Notes: generated by a model from the letters alone, not told the origin. Shown: positions 1-9,210, numbered from the stretch's first letter. The stretch is DNA of 64,000 bases from Vicinamibacterales bacterium (GCA_036504215.1 DASXVO010000035.1:248001-312000), one strand, 5' to 3'. Made by a program: numbers and translations.

Positions 1-249
1 CGCGAAGAAGTCCCGGCACGTCGAACTGCACTCGTTCGCCAGACGGCCGAGCGTGCTCGGTGTCGTCTCCTTCGCCAGATCTTCACGGTACCGCTGGATC
101 CGCTGCCGGAATGCCGTCGTATTGAGCGTCTGGCTGTCGGCCGCCTCCTGGCCGATGAGCGCCAGCAGCTGGTCGACGAGCCGCGCCAGCGGGCTCACGG
201 TCGTGTCGATTGGGCGGGCGAGGCCGAGTTCGATGGGTCGATCGGTCAT
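1..249 (-). CDS. N-terminal part of a cytosolic protein, possibly a GGDEF-type signalling protein (runs off window)
   Basis: An open minus-strand frame starts at an ATG at 249 and is still open at base 1, giving the first 83 residues. It begins MTDRPIELGL and ends in a segment containing CSSTCRDFF. There is no signal peptide or membrane segment. It lies 80 bp downstream of the PgsW-like gene on the same strand and may be in that transcript. The helical N-terminus with a Cys-x3-Cys segment reminds me of the regions that precede GGDEF domains in some diguanylate cyclases, but no catalytic motif is inside the window. The frame is probably real; the function is a weak guess. Confidence 0.55.
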   Translation of the reverse strand, partial: MTDRPIELGLARPIDTTVSPLARLVDQLLALIGQEAADSQTLNTTAFRQRIQRYREDLAKETTPSTLGRLANECSSTCRDFFA

Positions 250-329
250 GTTCGGACACTGGCGAGGCGGCTGGTCTCAGGTTGGTAATCGGGCTTCGAC
301 GTGGGATCTTGAACGACGCCGGTCGGCAC

Positions 330-1355
330 TCACTGCCGGCCGGTCAGCGGCACGCCCCAACCTAGCGCCAGATCCCTGATGTTCAGCAGCATCAGGACCC
401 TGACACCCTGTTCCGCCATCCGCGCCGTGACGCCGCGATCCACCGAGCGGTCGAACGGGCCGGGCGGGATGAAGCCGCTTCTCAAGCGCAGGATTTCCGA
501 GGATCGGCCCAGGCTCGCCGATGCGCCGCCCACGTTCACGTAGAGCTTGACCGGGCGGCCGTTCGCGATGCGACGATAGGCGTCCATCCGCTGCCGGACG
601 GCGTCGGCGAAATCGCGTGGACGGAGCGTCGGGACGCCGAGGTGCCGGGCACTGTGCTCGAGCGTCTGCCACGCCATCGCCCGTCCGTCGGGCTCGAGGT
701 CGAGAGCCATGTCGGCCTCACCGCCTGCGGTCACCGCGATCGACGCACGGGAGATGACGCCCGCGTCGACGAGTCGCGCCTCCATCTCCGGCCACGTGAA
801 GCCGGGTTGCGTGGCGCCCCACGTGGAGGCCGTGACCGACGACACGGCCGCCAGATCGGCGCCGAGCGCCTTGCAGGCACATGCGACCGCGAGGTCGAGA
901 CCAGGAAACGATCCTGAGAAGCTGGCTGTCACGAGGTCGCCGCGGCCGACGCCGACGGCCGACAGCCGCTCGGTGAGCACGCGAGCCCAGGCGGGGTTGG
1001 TGGAGATCCGCTTGGCCTCGAGACTGCCGAGCGTGGTCATCAGCGGCGTCACCTCGCTGCCGATCAGCCCCGAGCGATCGATGCCCGCTTCGGCCTCGCT
1101 CTCGATGCGATCCCGCTGCTTGGCGGTCCGGATCACGTCCTCCGCCCGGCGCATCGTCTCTTCGGCGAACGCTGCCCGCCGAGCGAGATCGGCCGGAATG
1201 GTCGTGCGCCCGGTCGCGTCAGCGGCCGGTCCGGCGGGAATCGTCGCCGACCGGCCGGCCAGAAGCACCGAGAGTGCGAGGCCACACCCGATCCCGGCGA
1301 GGAGACGCGGAGGCACTCTGAATCGTCCGAGCGGCGGTTCGAATCGATCACACAT
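330..1355 (-). CDS. Poly-gamma-glutamate system protein (PgsW-like)
   Basis: This 341-residue protein has one N-terminal hydrophobic segment (about residues 18-35), so it is probably membrane anchored with the rest outside. The body resembles the poly-gamma-glutamate system protein family (PgsW type) found beside pgsB and pgsC. It has glycine- and serine-rich motifs such as TASFSGSFPG and VNVGGASASLG. The ATG overlaps the pgsC stop by 8 bp, so the two genes are translationally coupled. Its biochemical role is not established in the family; the neighbours imply synthesis or export of a gamma-linked amino-acid polymer. Confidence 0.75.
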   Translation of the reverse strand: MCDRFEPPLGRFRVPPRLLAGIGCGLALSVLLAGRSATIPAGPAADATGRTTIPADLARRAAFAEETMRRAEDVIRTAKQRDRIESEAEAGIDRSGLIGSEVTPLMTTLGSLEAKRISTNPAWARVLTERLSAVGVGRGDLVTASFSGSFPGLDLAVACACKALGADLAAVSSVTASTWGATQPGFTWPEMEARLVDAGVISRASIAVTAGGEADMALDLEPDGRAMAWQTLEHSARHLGVPTLRPRDFADAVRQRMDAYRRIANGRPVKLYVNVGGASASLGRSSEILRLRSGFIPPGPFDRSVDRGVTARMAEQGVRVLMLLNIRDLALGWGVPLTGRQ

Positions 1356-1785
1356 GCGCCAGCACCACCAGAATCACGCGTACGAGCGCGGCGACCAGCA
1401 GCGTGGATCCGAGTGTGACCCAGATTCCCTGCGTGAGCGCGGTGTTCGCGATCAGGCCGGGAACGATGTAGCCGATCGCGCGGAGGCCGCCGGCTTCGGC
1501 GGGAAACGTCAGTTGAAGCTGCGCGAACGCGGCGTTCAACAGGAAGCCGGTGAGGATCGTCACGCCGAATCGGCGCCGGCCGTACAGCACGACGAGCCGC
1601 GAGATTCCGAAACGGACGGCGAGCCACGTGACCAGCGCGACCAGGAGCGTCGCAGCGAGCCGGCCGGGCTGATCGAGGTAGAGCGCCAGGTAGCCGGGGA
1701 CGACGAGACCTGCCGAAGCAACACCGAACAACTCGGACATCAACAGGCTCAGCGTGAGGCCGATGCCGATTGCCAGTTCAACCAC
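1348..1785 (-). CDS. pgsC: PgsC/CapC family membrane protein
   Basis: The product is a 145-residue, almost wholly hydrophobic protein with about five membrane spans. This matches the size (about 150 residues) and character of PgsC/CapC, the membrane partner of the PgsB amide ligase. I chose the GTG at 1785 because a strong AGGAGG lies 9 bases upstream and the mature family begins at this point. The start lies inside the last codons of pgsB (8 bp overlap). The open frame extends further upstream, but that part is only the shadow of pgsB. A PgsA/CapA exporter subunit is not visible in the window. Confidence 0.85.
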   Translation of the reverse strand: MVELAIGIGLTLSLLMSELFGVASAGLVVPGYLALYLDQPGRLAATLLVALVTWLAVRFGISRLVVLYGRRRFGVTILTGFLLNAAFAQLQLTFPAEAGGLRAIGYIVPGLIANTALTQGIWVTLGSTLLVAALVRVILVVLAHV

Positions 1786-2920
1786 GTGAGGAGGCCTCCT
1801 CGAGGACGCGTGGCACATCGAGGCCGCGCGTATTGCCGCAGAAGACGAGTGAACATCCCGACGCTCTGGCGTGCAGCCAGTGGGCGAGTTGCCGCGGCGG
1901 GACGAAGTCCGGGGCACGACCTCCGCGGGCTGCGCTCAAGCGGCGCCACACGGTCCGCGGCGGTCGAGATCCCGTGATGATCAACAGGTCGGCATCGCGA
2001 AAGTCGCGGCTTTCTCGGGCGAAGCAATCGAGCCGTGGTGCGCGATCGGCCCGATGGTTGTAGATGAGGACCAGCGGCGGGCGCGGCGCCGAACCGCGCG
2101 GTTGGTCAGTTGCGGAGACGCCGTCCACGAGCACAGCCAGCGAGGTCGGATCGTTCGCGGCGGTCGCATTCAGCCAGTGCGACTCGCCATTCCGCAGGGA
2201 CAGGACGCCGTCCCGGGCGGTGCCCGGGTCGAGCGGCGCGCGTTGAAAACCGGTGCGCGCCACGTCATCGGCAATGCCCAGTTCCCGCGTGACGGCCAGC
2301 GCGGTGGCCACATCCTCCTCGAACCAGCCCTTGCCGCCGGCGAGCCCGGCCGCGGTCACGCGCGTACCGACCGCCGCCGCACGGGCACGAAACAACGGGT
2401 CGAACAGAGGCTCGCCATGGACGAGGACCGCGTGGACCGGAATGGTGTTGGCCAGCGTCGACGCGATCGTCTGCAGGTCATGCCCCATGAGTTCGGTGTG
2501 ATCGAGTCGTACGTTGGTAATGACGCCGATTGTCGCCCGAACGATCGCGCGCTCGGAAACGTATTGCAGTGTAGGGTCGAGGGCCATGCACTCGACGACG
2601 ACGGCGCGGGCGCCGTGATGTCGCGCCAGGCGGAGCAAGGCCAGTTGCTCGCGGATGCTGGCCGGACCGCGGCGTACGACGTCGCGCTCGGCGCCGTCGG
2701 GCAGGAGGAGACGAGCCGCTGTGCCGGTCGTCTTGCCGAGAGTCGGAACGCCCGCCTCGCGCAGGGCCGACCAGACCAGCCGGGTCACCGTGGATTTCCC
2801 ACGGGTTCCATTGACGTGGATGCGGATGGGAACGTCGCGCCAGGCCCGGTCGCGGGCCAAACGTTCGAACCCTCCAAGTGCCAGCAGCACGAGCAGGCAG
2901 AAGAGTAGCGGCGTGATCAC
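1778..2920 (-). CDS. pgsB: PgsB/CapB poly-gamma-glutamate synthase-type ligase
   Basis: PgsB is the ATP-dependent amide ligase that polymerises glutamate, related to Mur ligases. The 380-residue product has an N-terminal membrane span (residues 3-17). Next comes the P-loop HVNGTRGKSTVTRL, then GKTTGT, VVECMAL, NVRLDH and the C-terminal YNHRADR motif, all in family order. Length is close to the usual 390-400. The GTG at 2920 places the membrane span at the extreme N-terminus as in known PgsB. No Shine-Dalgarno precedes it, and a -10-like TATACT lies 5 bp upstream, so the message may be leaderless. The gene is divergent from tesA. Confidence 0.88.
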   Translation of the reverse strand: MITPLLFCLLVLLALGGFERLARDRAWRDVPIRIHVNGTRGKSTVTRLVWSALREAGVPTLGKTTGTAARLLLPDGAERDVVRRGPASIREQLALLRLARHHGARAVVVECMALDPTLQYVSERAIVRATIGVITNVRLDHTELMGHDLQTIASTLANTIPVHAVLVHGEPLFDPLFRARAAAVGTRVTAAGLAGGKGWFEEDVATALAVTRELGIADDVARTGFQRAPLDPGTARDGVLSLRNGESHWLNATAANDPTSLAVLVDGVSATDQPRGSAPRPPLVLIYNHRADRAPRLDCFARESRDFRDADLLIITGSRPPRTVWRRLSAARGGRAPDFVPPRQLAHWLHARASGCSLVFCGNTRGLDVPRVLEEASSRG

Positions 2921-2925
2921 GCGCC

Positions 2926-2933
2926 AGTATAAT
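2926..2933. promoter_or_regulatory. Overlapping divergent -10 elements for pgsB and tesA
   Basis: On the plus strand TATAAT lies at 2928-2933, 9 nt before the tesA GTG. On the minus strand TATACT lies at 2931-2926, 5 nt before the pgsB GTG. The two -10 boxes share four bases, so polymerase binding in one direction should exclude the other. No clear -35 is seen. Neither start codon has a Shine-Dalgarno sequence. Confidence 0.5.
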
Positions 2934-2942
2934 AGAACGACC

Positions 2943-3638
2943 GTGACCCCACGACCACGTCGCACGTCTTGTGCACTGTTCGTCGTCTTGGTGCTCCACG
3001 CCGCGGGATGTCAATGGCGCGAGCCGTCCCGCGACATCGTGCCGCCGCCCCCTGCGCCGGCGGCCGACGTCGCGCCACCACGTCCCCGTATTGTGGTGCT
3101 GGGCGACAGTCTGACCGCGGGGCTCGGGCTGTCGAAGGCTGATGCGTACCCCGCGCTCCTCCAGCAGCGGTTGGACCGCGTCGGACTGCGCTGGGAGGTG
3201 GTGAACGCGGGCGTGTCGGGCGACACCACCGCGGGCGGCCTCGCCAGGCTGGATTGGGCGCTCGACGGTGACGTGCGGATCCTCATCGTTGCGTTGGGGG
3301 GCAACGACGGGCTGCGCGGGCTCCCCGTCGCCGCCATGAGGCGTAACCTGAGCACGATCATCGAGCGCGCGCACCGCCGGAAGGTCGAAGTGCTGCTGAC
3401 CGGCATGGAAGTGCTCACGAACATGGGCCCGGAGTACCGGCAGCAGTTCCATGGGGCCTTTCCCGACCTTGCCGGGCAGCACCACGTCGCGTTCCTGCCG
3501 TTCCTGCTCGAAGGCGTGGCAGGACGGCCCGACCTGAACCAGAACGACGGCATACACCCGACCGCCGCCGGGGCGCGCATCATCGCCGACCACGTGTGGG
3601 CGGTGTTGCAGCCGATGCTGCCGGCGGTCGCACGATGA
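2943..3638 (+). CDS. tesA: Arylesterase / lysophospholipase L1-like (TesA type, SGNH hydrolase)
   Basis: This is a 231-residue exported SGNH hydrolase. The N-terminus is a lipoprotein-like signal (VVLVLHAAGC). Block I is VLGDSLTAGLG with the catalytic Ser, block III is GGNDGLRG, and block V is NDGIHPTAAG with the catalytic Asp and His. These enzymes cleave esters, thioesters and lysophospholipids in the periplasm. The stop overlaps the start of the next ABC ATPase gene (ATGA). The order TesA, ABC ATPase, FtsX-like permease matches the conserved tesA-ybbA-ybbP neighbourhood of E. coli, where tesA is divergent. The GTG start follows a TATAAT by only 9 nt. Confidence 0.88.
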   Translation: MTPRPRRTSCALFVVLVLHAAGCQWREPSRDIVPPPPAPAADVAPPRPRIVVLGDSLTAGLGLSKADAYPALLQQRLDRVGLRWEVVNAGVSGDTTAGGLARLDWALDGDVRILIVALGGNDGLRGLPVAAMRRNLSTIIERAHRRKVEVLLTGMEVLTNMGPEYRQQFHGAFPDLAGQHHVAFLPFLLEGVAGRPDLNQNDGIHPTAAGARIIADHVWAVLQPMLPAVAR

Positions 3639-4333
3639 CAATCGCCACACCGATGATCGAACTGCGCGGCGTTTCCAAGACCGTTGCCAGCGGAATCTCG
3701 TCGCTGACGATCCTGCATCCGCTCGACCTCGACGTACCGGCCGGGCGGTTCGTGGCGATTACCGGGCCGTCGGGCAGCGGCAAGTCCACGCTGCTCGGCC
3801 TGATCGCCGGACTCGACGGGCCGACGAGTGGCACCGTCGTGATCGACGGAACCGACATCACGCGCCTCGACGAGGACCGGCTGGCGCGCCTGCGCGGTCA
3901 GAAGATCGGCTTCGTCTTCCAGTTCTTCCATCTGATTCCCTCGCTCACCGCGTACGAGAACGTGATGGTGCCGATGGAGATTGCCGGCCGCGCGGACGCG
4001 GCGTCGCGCGCGTCGGTCTTGCTCGCCGAGGTCGGCCTGACGGACCGCGGACATCACTACCCGTCCCAGCTCTCGGGTGGTGAGCAACAGCGAATCGCGA
4101 TCGCCCGCGCACTGGCCAACGACCCGCTGATCCTGCTGGCCGACGAGCCGACGGGGAATCTCGACACGACGAACGGCCAGCACATCATGGACCTGCTTCG
4201 CGACGTGAACCAGCGCCACGGCACGACGCTGGTCCTGGCGACGCACGACGCGCAACTGGCCGCGATGGCGGACGAGCGGCTGGCATTGCGCGACGGCATG
4301 TGGGTTCCCGAGGGTCCGGAGTCGAGCGTCTAG
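3635..4333 (+). CDS. ybbA: ABC transporter ATP-binding protein (YbbA/LolD type)
   Basis: The 232-residue ATPase carries Walker [10 protein letters not shown], the Q-loop [10 protein letters not shown], signature [10 protein letters not shown] and Walker [12 protein letters not shown]. It belongs to the MacB/LolD/FtsE subgroup that partners FtsX-type permeases. I start at the ATG at 3635, which overlaps the tesA stop, because upstream codons in this frame are out-of-frame tesA sequence. It pairs with the following large permease to make a predicted inner-membrane mechanotransmission or efflux complex linked to TesA. The substrate is unknown. Confidence 0.88.
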   Translation: MTIATPMIELRGVSKTVASGISSLTILHPLDLDVPAGRFVAITGPSGSGKSTLLGLIAGLDGPTSGTVVIDGTDITRLDEDRLARLRGQKIGFVFQFFHLIPSLTAYENVMVPMEIAGRADAASRASVLLAEVGLTDRGHHYPSQLSGGEQQRIAIARALANDPLILLADEPTGNLDTTNGQHIMDLLRDVNQRHGTTLVLATHDAQLAAMADERLALRDGMWVPEGPESSV

Positions 4334-4355
4334 GGTCGAGAGCCCAGAGCCCTTT

Positions 4356-6884
4356 ATGTCCTTTGTCCTGCGCATGGCCATTCGCGAGATCCGCGCGTCG
4401 TGGCGACGCCTGTTGCTGTTCTTCGTCTGCATCGCGCTCGGCGTGGGCGGGATCGTCCTGCTGCGGTCGGTTGTGCAGGACGTGCGGGCGACGATCGCGA
4501 GCGACGCGCGCGGGCTGATCGCGGCCGATGTGCTGATCACCACCGGACGTCCGTGGGACGCGAAGTCGAGAGAAAGCCTCGAGAAGGCGCTGGCCTCCGC
4601 GCCGGTCGCCGGTCGTGTCGAGGGTGTCGAGACGACGACGATGGTGCGGCCCGCAGATGAACGGCGCCCGATCGCCAAGATGGCCGAGGTACGGGGCGTG
4701 CAGGGAGGCTTCCCGCTCTACGGCCGGATCGAACTCCAGGACGGGCAGCGGTACTCGCATCGCCTGCTCGAGGGCCGGGGCGCGCTCGTCCGCCCCGAGC
4801 TGCTGTACCAGCTCGAGTCGAAGGTCGGGGAAGAGATTCTGATTGGCACCGACCGCTTCACGATTCGGGGCATCCTGGTCTCCGAGCCCGGCCGGCGGAT
4901 CGCGGGTTTCAGCTTCGGCCCGCGCGTGCTGGTGGACGCGGCGGATCTGGAGCGTTCGGGCCTGCTCGGGTTCGGCAGTCGGGCAACGCGCGAGGTGCTC
5001 CTGAAGCTGCCCGATGGCGCCGTGGCCCCGCTCGTCGCGAGACTGAAGGCGGATCTGAAGGGGCAGTTCGTCAACGTGCGCTCGTATCGCGGCACTGAGG
5101 ACCATGTCGGGGAAGACCTGTCGCGCGCCGAGAACTATCTGAGCCTCGTCGGTCTCGTGATTGTGATTCTGGGCGGCATCGGCGTCTCGAGCGTGACCCG
5201 CGTCTTCGTGCAGCAGAAGGTTCGGAGCATCGCGGTCCTCAAGTGCCTCGGCGCCACGAGCCGCCAAGTGTTCACGGCATACCTGGTGCAGGCACTGCTC
5301 CTCGGGGCGGCCGGCTGCGTCCTGGGCGTGGGACTCGCGGCTGCCGGGCTGGCGGCCATCCCGTGGATCTTCTCCAACCAGGCGCTGGCCGGTATCGCCC
5401 ACGATCTCACGCCGTCTGCCGTGGTCCAGGGCGTGGCTATCGGTCTGCTCGTGGCCGTGCTGTTTTCGGTGGTGCCGCTGCTCGATGTCCGACGTGTCAA
5501 GCCGTCGTTGCTGCTGCGCGATGCGATCCGTGCGAAGGAACGCGACTGGGTGCGATGGGCGGCCCTGGCCGTGCTGCTTGCCTCGCTGGTGCTCATCGCG
5601 AGCTGGCAGGCGGCGTCGCTGAGGATCGGGCTTGCCGTCTCGGTCGGTCTGGCAGCCGTTGCGCTCGTCCTGCATCTGGCGGGAATCGCGCTCGTGCGCG
5701 CGCTCCGCCCGCTGGCCGCATCACGCTCGGTGGCGCTGCGTCACGCGGTACTGCGCCTGAGCCGTCCCGGCAACCAGACGCGGGCGGTGCTGCTCGCCGT
5801 CGGCCTCGGGACCTTCTTCATCGTCGGCGTCCGGTCGCTGCAGGCGAACCTCCTCGATCAGTTCACGCTGACGATCGATGCGACATCGGCTGACATGTTT
5901 CTCATCGACGTGCAGCCGGACCAGGCGGCCGGCGTTTCCGCTCTGATCGCAGAGCGCACGAAGCGGACGCCGCCGCCGCCAATGCCCGTGCTTCGCGCCC
6001 GCGTGACGGCGGTGACCGGTCGCGAGGTGAACCTGAAGACCTACGACGAGGTCCGCCGGAATCACGGGCTGGGCCGCGAGTTCACCGTGACGTGGCGGGA
6101 CCGCCTCCAGCCGAATGAGCGCGTGATGGCCGGGCGGTTCTGGGGGGCGGGGCGCACGGAAGTGCCCGAGGTGTCGATTGAGCAGGGCCTCAGCGAGCGG
6201 TCGAAGATCCACGTCGGCGACACGATGCAGTTCGACGTGATGGGACGGGTCGTGTCGGCCAGGGTGACGAGTGTTCGGCAGGTGGACTGGCGCGACGCGC
6301 GACAGGGAGGGTTCATGTTCGTCTTCCGGCCCGGTCCTCTCGATCGGGCGCCGGCGACGTACGTGGCGACTGCCAGGGGGCCTGTCGACCCGTTGACCCG
6401 CGCGCGGCTGCAGCGGGATCTCGTGGACCGGTTCCCCAACGTGACCGTCATCGACCTGCGCGAGATCCTCCAGAACGTCGAGAAGGTGCTGTCGAAGGTG
6501 ACGCTCGGGGTGAGCGTCGTCGGCGGTCTGGTGCTGGTCGTCGGGGGGCTGATCCTCATCGGATCCGTTTCGATGACACGGTTCCAGCGCATCTACGAGG
6601 TGGCGATCTTCCGGACGCTCGGCGCCGGAACTCGACTCCTCACCGTGATGACGGCGTTCGAGTACGGCGTGCTCGGCCTCCTGGCCGGGGCTGTGGGGTC
6701 GACCGCCGCCATTGTGCTGACGTGGTACATCAGTCGGTATGCCCTCGACATCCGCTGGGCGCCGTATCCGCTCATCACGCTCGCGGGCATCGCGATCACG
6801 ACGGTGCTCGTGTGCGGCGTCGGCCTCGCCGCCAGTGCCGACATCCTGCGGCGGCGCCCGCTCGGGACGCTCCGTTCGGAATAG
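4356..6884 (+). CDS. ybbP: FtsX-like ABC transporter permease (YbbP type)
   Basis: This 842-residue permease has an N-terminal membrane span, a large periplasmic domain (about 45-260), a first FtsX-like membrane block (about 265-385), a second group of spans (about 400-500), another periplasmic domain and a C-terminal FtsX block (about 715-835). That duplicated layout is the YbbP type. It starts 22 bp after ybbA and forms the tesA-ybbA-ybbP unit. The KVRSIAVLKCLGATSRQ and RIYEVAIFRTLGAGTR segments are the cytoplasmic coupling helices typical of such permeases. Confidence 0.88.
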   Translation: MSFVLRMAIREIRASWRRLLLFFVCIALGVGGIVLLRSVVQDVRATIASDARGLIAADVLITTGRPWDAKSRESLEKALASAPVAGRVEGVETTTMVRPADERRPIAKMAEVRGVQGGFPLYGRIELQDGQRYSHRLLEGRGALVRPELLYQLESKVGEEILIGTDRFTIRGILVSEPGRRIAGFSFGPRVLVDAADLERSGLLGFGSRATREVLLKLPDGAVAPLVARLKADLKGQFVNVRSYRGTEDHVGEDLSRAENYLSLVGLVIVILGGIGVSSVTRVFVQQKVRSIAVLKCLGATSRQVFTAYLVQALLLGAAGCVLGVGLAAAGLAAIPWIFSNQALAGIAHDLTPSAVVQGVAIGLLVAVLFSVVPLLDVRRVKPSLLLRDAIRAKERDWVRWAALAVLLASLVLIASWQAASLRIGLAVSVGLAAVALVLHLAGIALVRALRPLAASRSVALRHAVLRLSRPGNQTRAVLLAVGLGTFFIVGVRSLQANLLDQFTLTIDATSADMFLIDVQPDQAAGVSALIAERTKRTPPPPMPVLRARVTAVTGREVNLKTYDEVRRNHGLGREFTVTWRDRLQPNERVMAGRFWGAGRTEVPEVSIEQGLSERSKIHVGDTMQFDVMGRVVSARVTSVRQVDWRDARQGGFMFVFRPGPLDRAPATYVATARGPVDPLTRARLQRDLVDRFPNVTVIDLREILQNVEKVLSKVTLGVSVVGGLVLVVGGLILIGSVSMTRFQRIYEVAIFRTLGAGTRLLTVMTAFEYGVLGLLAGAVGSTAAIVLTWYISRYALDIRWAPYPLITLAGIAITTVLVCGVGLAASADILRRRPLGTLRSE

Positions 6885-6992
6885 ACCGGCAGCCGCACGG
6901 CGTCTTTCCCTTGCCCCTTCCATTCTTGACCCTCCCCAACGATAATCTGACGAATCGTTGCCCTTCACACCCACGCCCGGCGGAGGCCTTGA

Positions 6993-9140
6993 ATGAACAG
7001 ACACCTGCTGGAGCTTGCGTCTCGAACGCTCGGAGATGCGGCCCGTCGCCAGGATCAGGACTCCCTCAGCATCGAGGGGCGACTGAGGGAGCTGTCGTTC
7101 AACCTGTGGTGGAACTGGCATCCACAGGTGCTCGAGATGTTCCGCGAGCTCGATCACGCCGGCTGGATTGAGACGAACCACAATCCGATTGCGCTGCTGA
7201 AGCGGTTCAAACCCGGCGAAGTGGCCCGGCGGGCGGCGGAGTTGTCGCTCGAAAACCGGATTAGCTTCCACTATCGCCGTCTGCAGGAGTATCTCGGGTC
7301 CGAGATCTCCTGGTGTTCGGTGCAGGCTGGAGCGCTGCGGGTCACGCCGATCGCCTATTTCTCGGCGGAGTTCGGCCTCCATGAATCCCTGCCGTTGTAT
7401 TCCGGCGGGTTGGGGGTCCTGGCCGGCGACTACCTGAAGAGCGCGTCGGACCTCGGGCTGCCGGTGGTGGGCATCGGTCTGTTCTACGCGAACGGCTATT
7501 TCCGGCAGCGGCTCGATCCCTCCGGCTGGCAACAGGAGGAATACGGGCTGACAGACGTCGAACGGTTGCCCATGCGGCGTCCCGTCGGGCCGGACGGCGC
7601 GCAGATCACCATCCAGGTGCCGTGCAACGGCGAGATGCTCCACGCAGGACTCTGGATTGCCCGGGTCGGCCGGGTGCTCCTGCTGCTGCTCGATTCCGAT
7701 GTCGACGCCAACCCGCCGCACCTGCGGGAACTGACGGCGCGCCTGTACGGTGGTGACCAAGTCACCCGTATCCGGCAGGAAATCCTGCTGGGTATCGGCG
7801 GTCTGCGCGCCCTGCGCGCGTTGGACATTCGACCGGCGGTCCTGCACCTCAACGAGGGCCACAGCGCCTTCGCGGTGTTCGAACGGTCGCGCGAGCGGGT
7901 CGAAGAGGACGGACTGTCGTTCGACGACGCCCTGCGGGAGACGGCGCTGCAGACGGTGTTCACGACGCACACGCCCGTCGCGGCCGGTCACGATCGATTC
8001 GACGCCGGACTGATGGATCGCGAACTCGGCTGGCTTCGCACCGCCCTTCGGATCGACAGCAACCGGTTCCTCGGGCTCGGTCGGGTGAACCCGGGCGACC
8101 ATGGCGAGACGTTCTGCATGACGGTGCTCGCGCTGCGTGGGTCCCGCCACCGTAACGGGGTCTCGAGCCTGCACGGGCACGTGGCCCGCCGCATGTGGCA
8201 ATGCGTCTGGCCGGCCCGCGACGAGGAGGCGGTGCCGATCGGCCACATCACCAACGGTGTCCACGTGCGGTCGTGGCTCGCGCTGTCGATGAACCGGCTC
8301 TACGATCGCTATCTCGGCGTGGACTGGCCCTCGCGGCAGAGCGAGTGCTCCACGTGGGCGGCGCTTGCGGGGATCGACGACACCGAACTGTGGGAGACGC
8401 ACTCCGTGCTTCGGCGGTATCTGATCGATTTCGTGTGCCGGCGCAGCGGCCGGCCCGACCTGCTCAATCCCTATGCGCTGACGATCGGGTGTGCGCGGCG
8501 TTTCGCGACGTACAAGCGTGGCACCATCGTGCTGACCGACCTCGAGCGGCTCGCGCGGATCGTCAGCAACGCCGCGGGCCCGGTCCAGATCGTGTTCGCC
8601 GGCAAGGCGCATCCCAAGGACGACCCTGGGAAGAGGCTGATCCAGCAGATCGTCCAGATTACCCGCGACAGCCGTTTCGCCGGCCGCATCGCCTTCGTCG
8701 AAGACTACGACATCAACGTGGCCCGATACCTCGTGCAGGGGGTCGACGTCTGGCTGAACACGCCGCTACGACCTCTCGAAGCGTGCGGCACGAGCGGTCA
8801 GAAGGTCGTGCTGAACGGCGGCCTCAACTTGTCGGTGCTCGACGGATGGTGGGCGGAGGCCTACGACGGCCACAATGGGTTTGCGATTGGTACCGGCAAC
8901 GTCCATGCGAACCCCGACGTGCAGTGGCGGCGTGACGCGACGTCGCTCTACGACACGATCGAGCAGGACCTCGTGCCGCTGTTCTTCGATCGCGACCCCT
9001 CTGGCGTTCCGCACCGCTGGGTCACGTACATGAAGCGATCGATCATGAGTCTGGCGTGGCGGTACAACGCCGATCGGATGGTGACCGACTACGTGAATCA
9101 GAGCTACGTTCCGGCGGCTGGCGGCCTGTGTTCGGAGTGA
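6993..9140 (+). CDS. glgP: Alpha-glucan phosphorylase (GlgP family)
   Basis: Releases glucose-1-phosphate from glycogen or maltodextrin in the cytosol. The 715-residue protein starts with the DUF3417 segment (LRELSFNLWWNWHP) and continues with the GT35 phosphorylase core. The core includes YFSAEFGLHESLPLYSGGLG and the C-terminal NTPLRPLEACGTSGQK block, where Lys604 is the predicted pyridoxal-phosphate lysine. That block more often reads EASGTSGMK, so the Cys and Gln are variants beside the cofactor. An AGGAGG-like GGAGG lies 8 bp before the ATG. The gene stands alone between ybbP and the dksA-like gene; no other glycogen gene is nearby. Confidence 0.9.
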   Translation: MNRHLLELASRTLGDAARRQDQDSLSIEGRLRELSFNLWWNWHPQVLEMFRELDHAGWIETNHNPIALLKRFKPGEVARRAAELSLENRISFHYRRLQEYLGSEISWCSVQAGALRVTPIAYFSAEFGLHESLPLYSGGLGVLAGDYLKSASDLGLPVVGIGLFYANGYFRQRLDPSGWQQEEYGLTDVERLPMRRPVGPDGAQITIQVPCNGEMLHAGLWIARVGRVLLLLLDSDVDANPPHLRELTARLYGGDQVTRIRQEILLGIGGLRALRALDIRPAVLHLNEGHSAFAVFERSRERVEEDGLSFDDALRETALQTVFTTHTPVAAGHDRFDAGLMDRELGWLRTALRIDSNRFLGLGRVNPGDHGETFCMTVLALRGSRHRNGVSSLHGHVARRMWQCVWPARDEEAVPIGHITNGVHVRSWLALSMNRLYDRYLGVDWPSRQSECSTWAALAGIDDTELWETHSVLRRYLIDFVCRRSGRPDLLNPYALTIGCARRFATYKRGTIVLTDLERLARIVSNAAGPVQIVFAGKAHPKDDPGKRLIQQIVQITRDSRFAGRIAFVEDYDINVARYLVQGVDVWLNTPLRPLEACGTSGQKVVLNGGLNLSVLDGWWAEAYDGHNGFAIGTGNVHANPDVQWRRDATSLYDTIEQDLVPLFFDRDPSGVPHRWVTYMKRSIMSLAWRYNADRMVTDYVNQSYVPAAGGLCSE

Positions 9141-9170
9141 TTCGGACGGGCGTTCAGGGCCGGACTCTCG

Positions 9171-9179
9171 TGCTATGAT
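9171..9179 (+). promoter_or_regulatory. Extended -10 promoter for the dksA-like gene
   Basis: TGC followed by TATGAT (9174-9179) is a good extended -10 element. It sits between glgP and the zinc-finger gene and predicts a leader of about 25 nt before the ATG at 9211. No convincing -35 is seen. Confidence 0.5.
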
Positions 9180-9210
9180 TGGGGTTTATCGGAGCTCCGA
9201 GGAGACGGGA

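Noticed and set aside
6885-6992. A promoter for glgP with TTGACC and GATAAT
   Set aside because: The two boxes are only 9 bp apart, and the next upstream TTGCCC is 24 bp away, so neither spacing works.
5721-8612. Long open frame (963 codons) on the minus strand opposite ybbP and glgP
   Set aside because: High GC removes stop codons from antisense frames. The translation is low-complexity Arg/His/Pro/Gln sequence with no domain, while the plus strand has two clear families.
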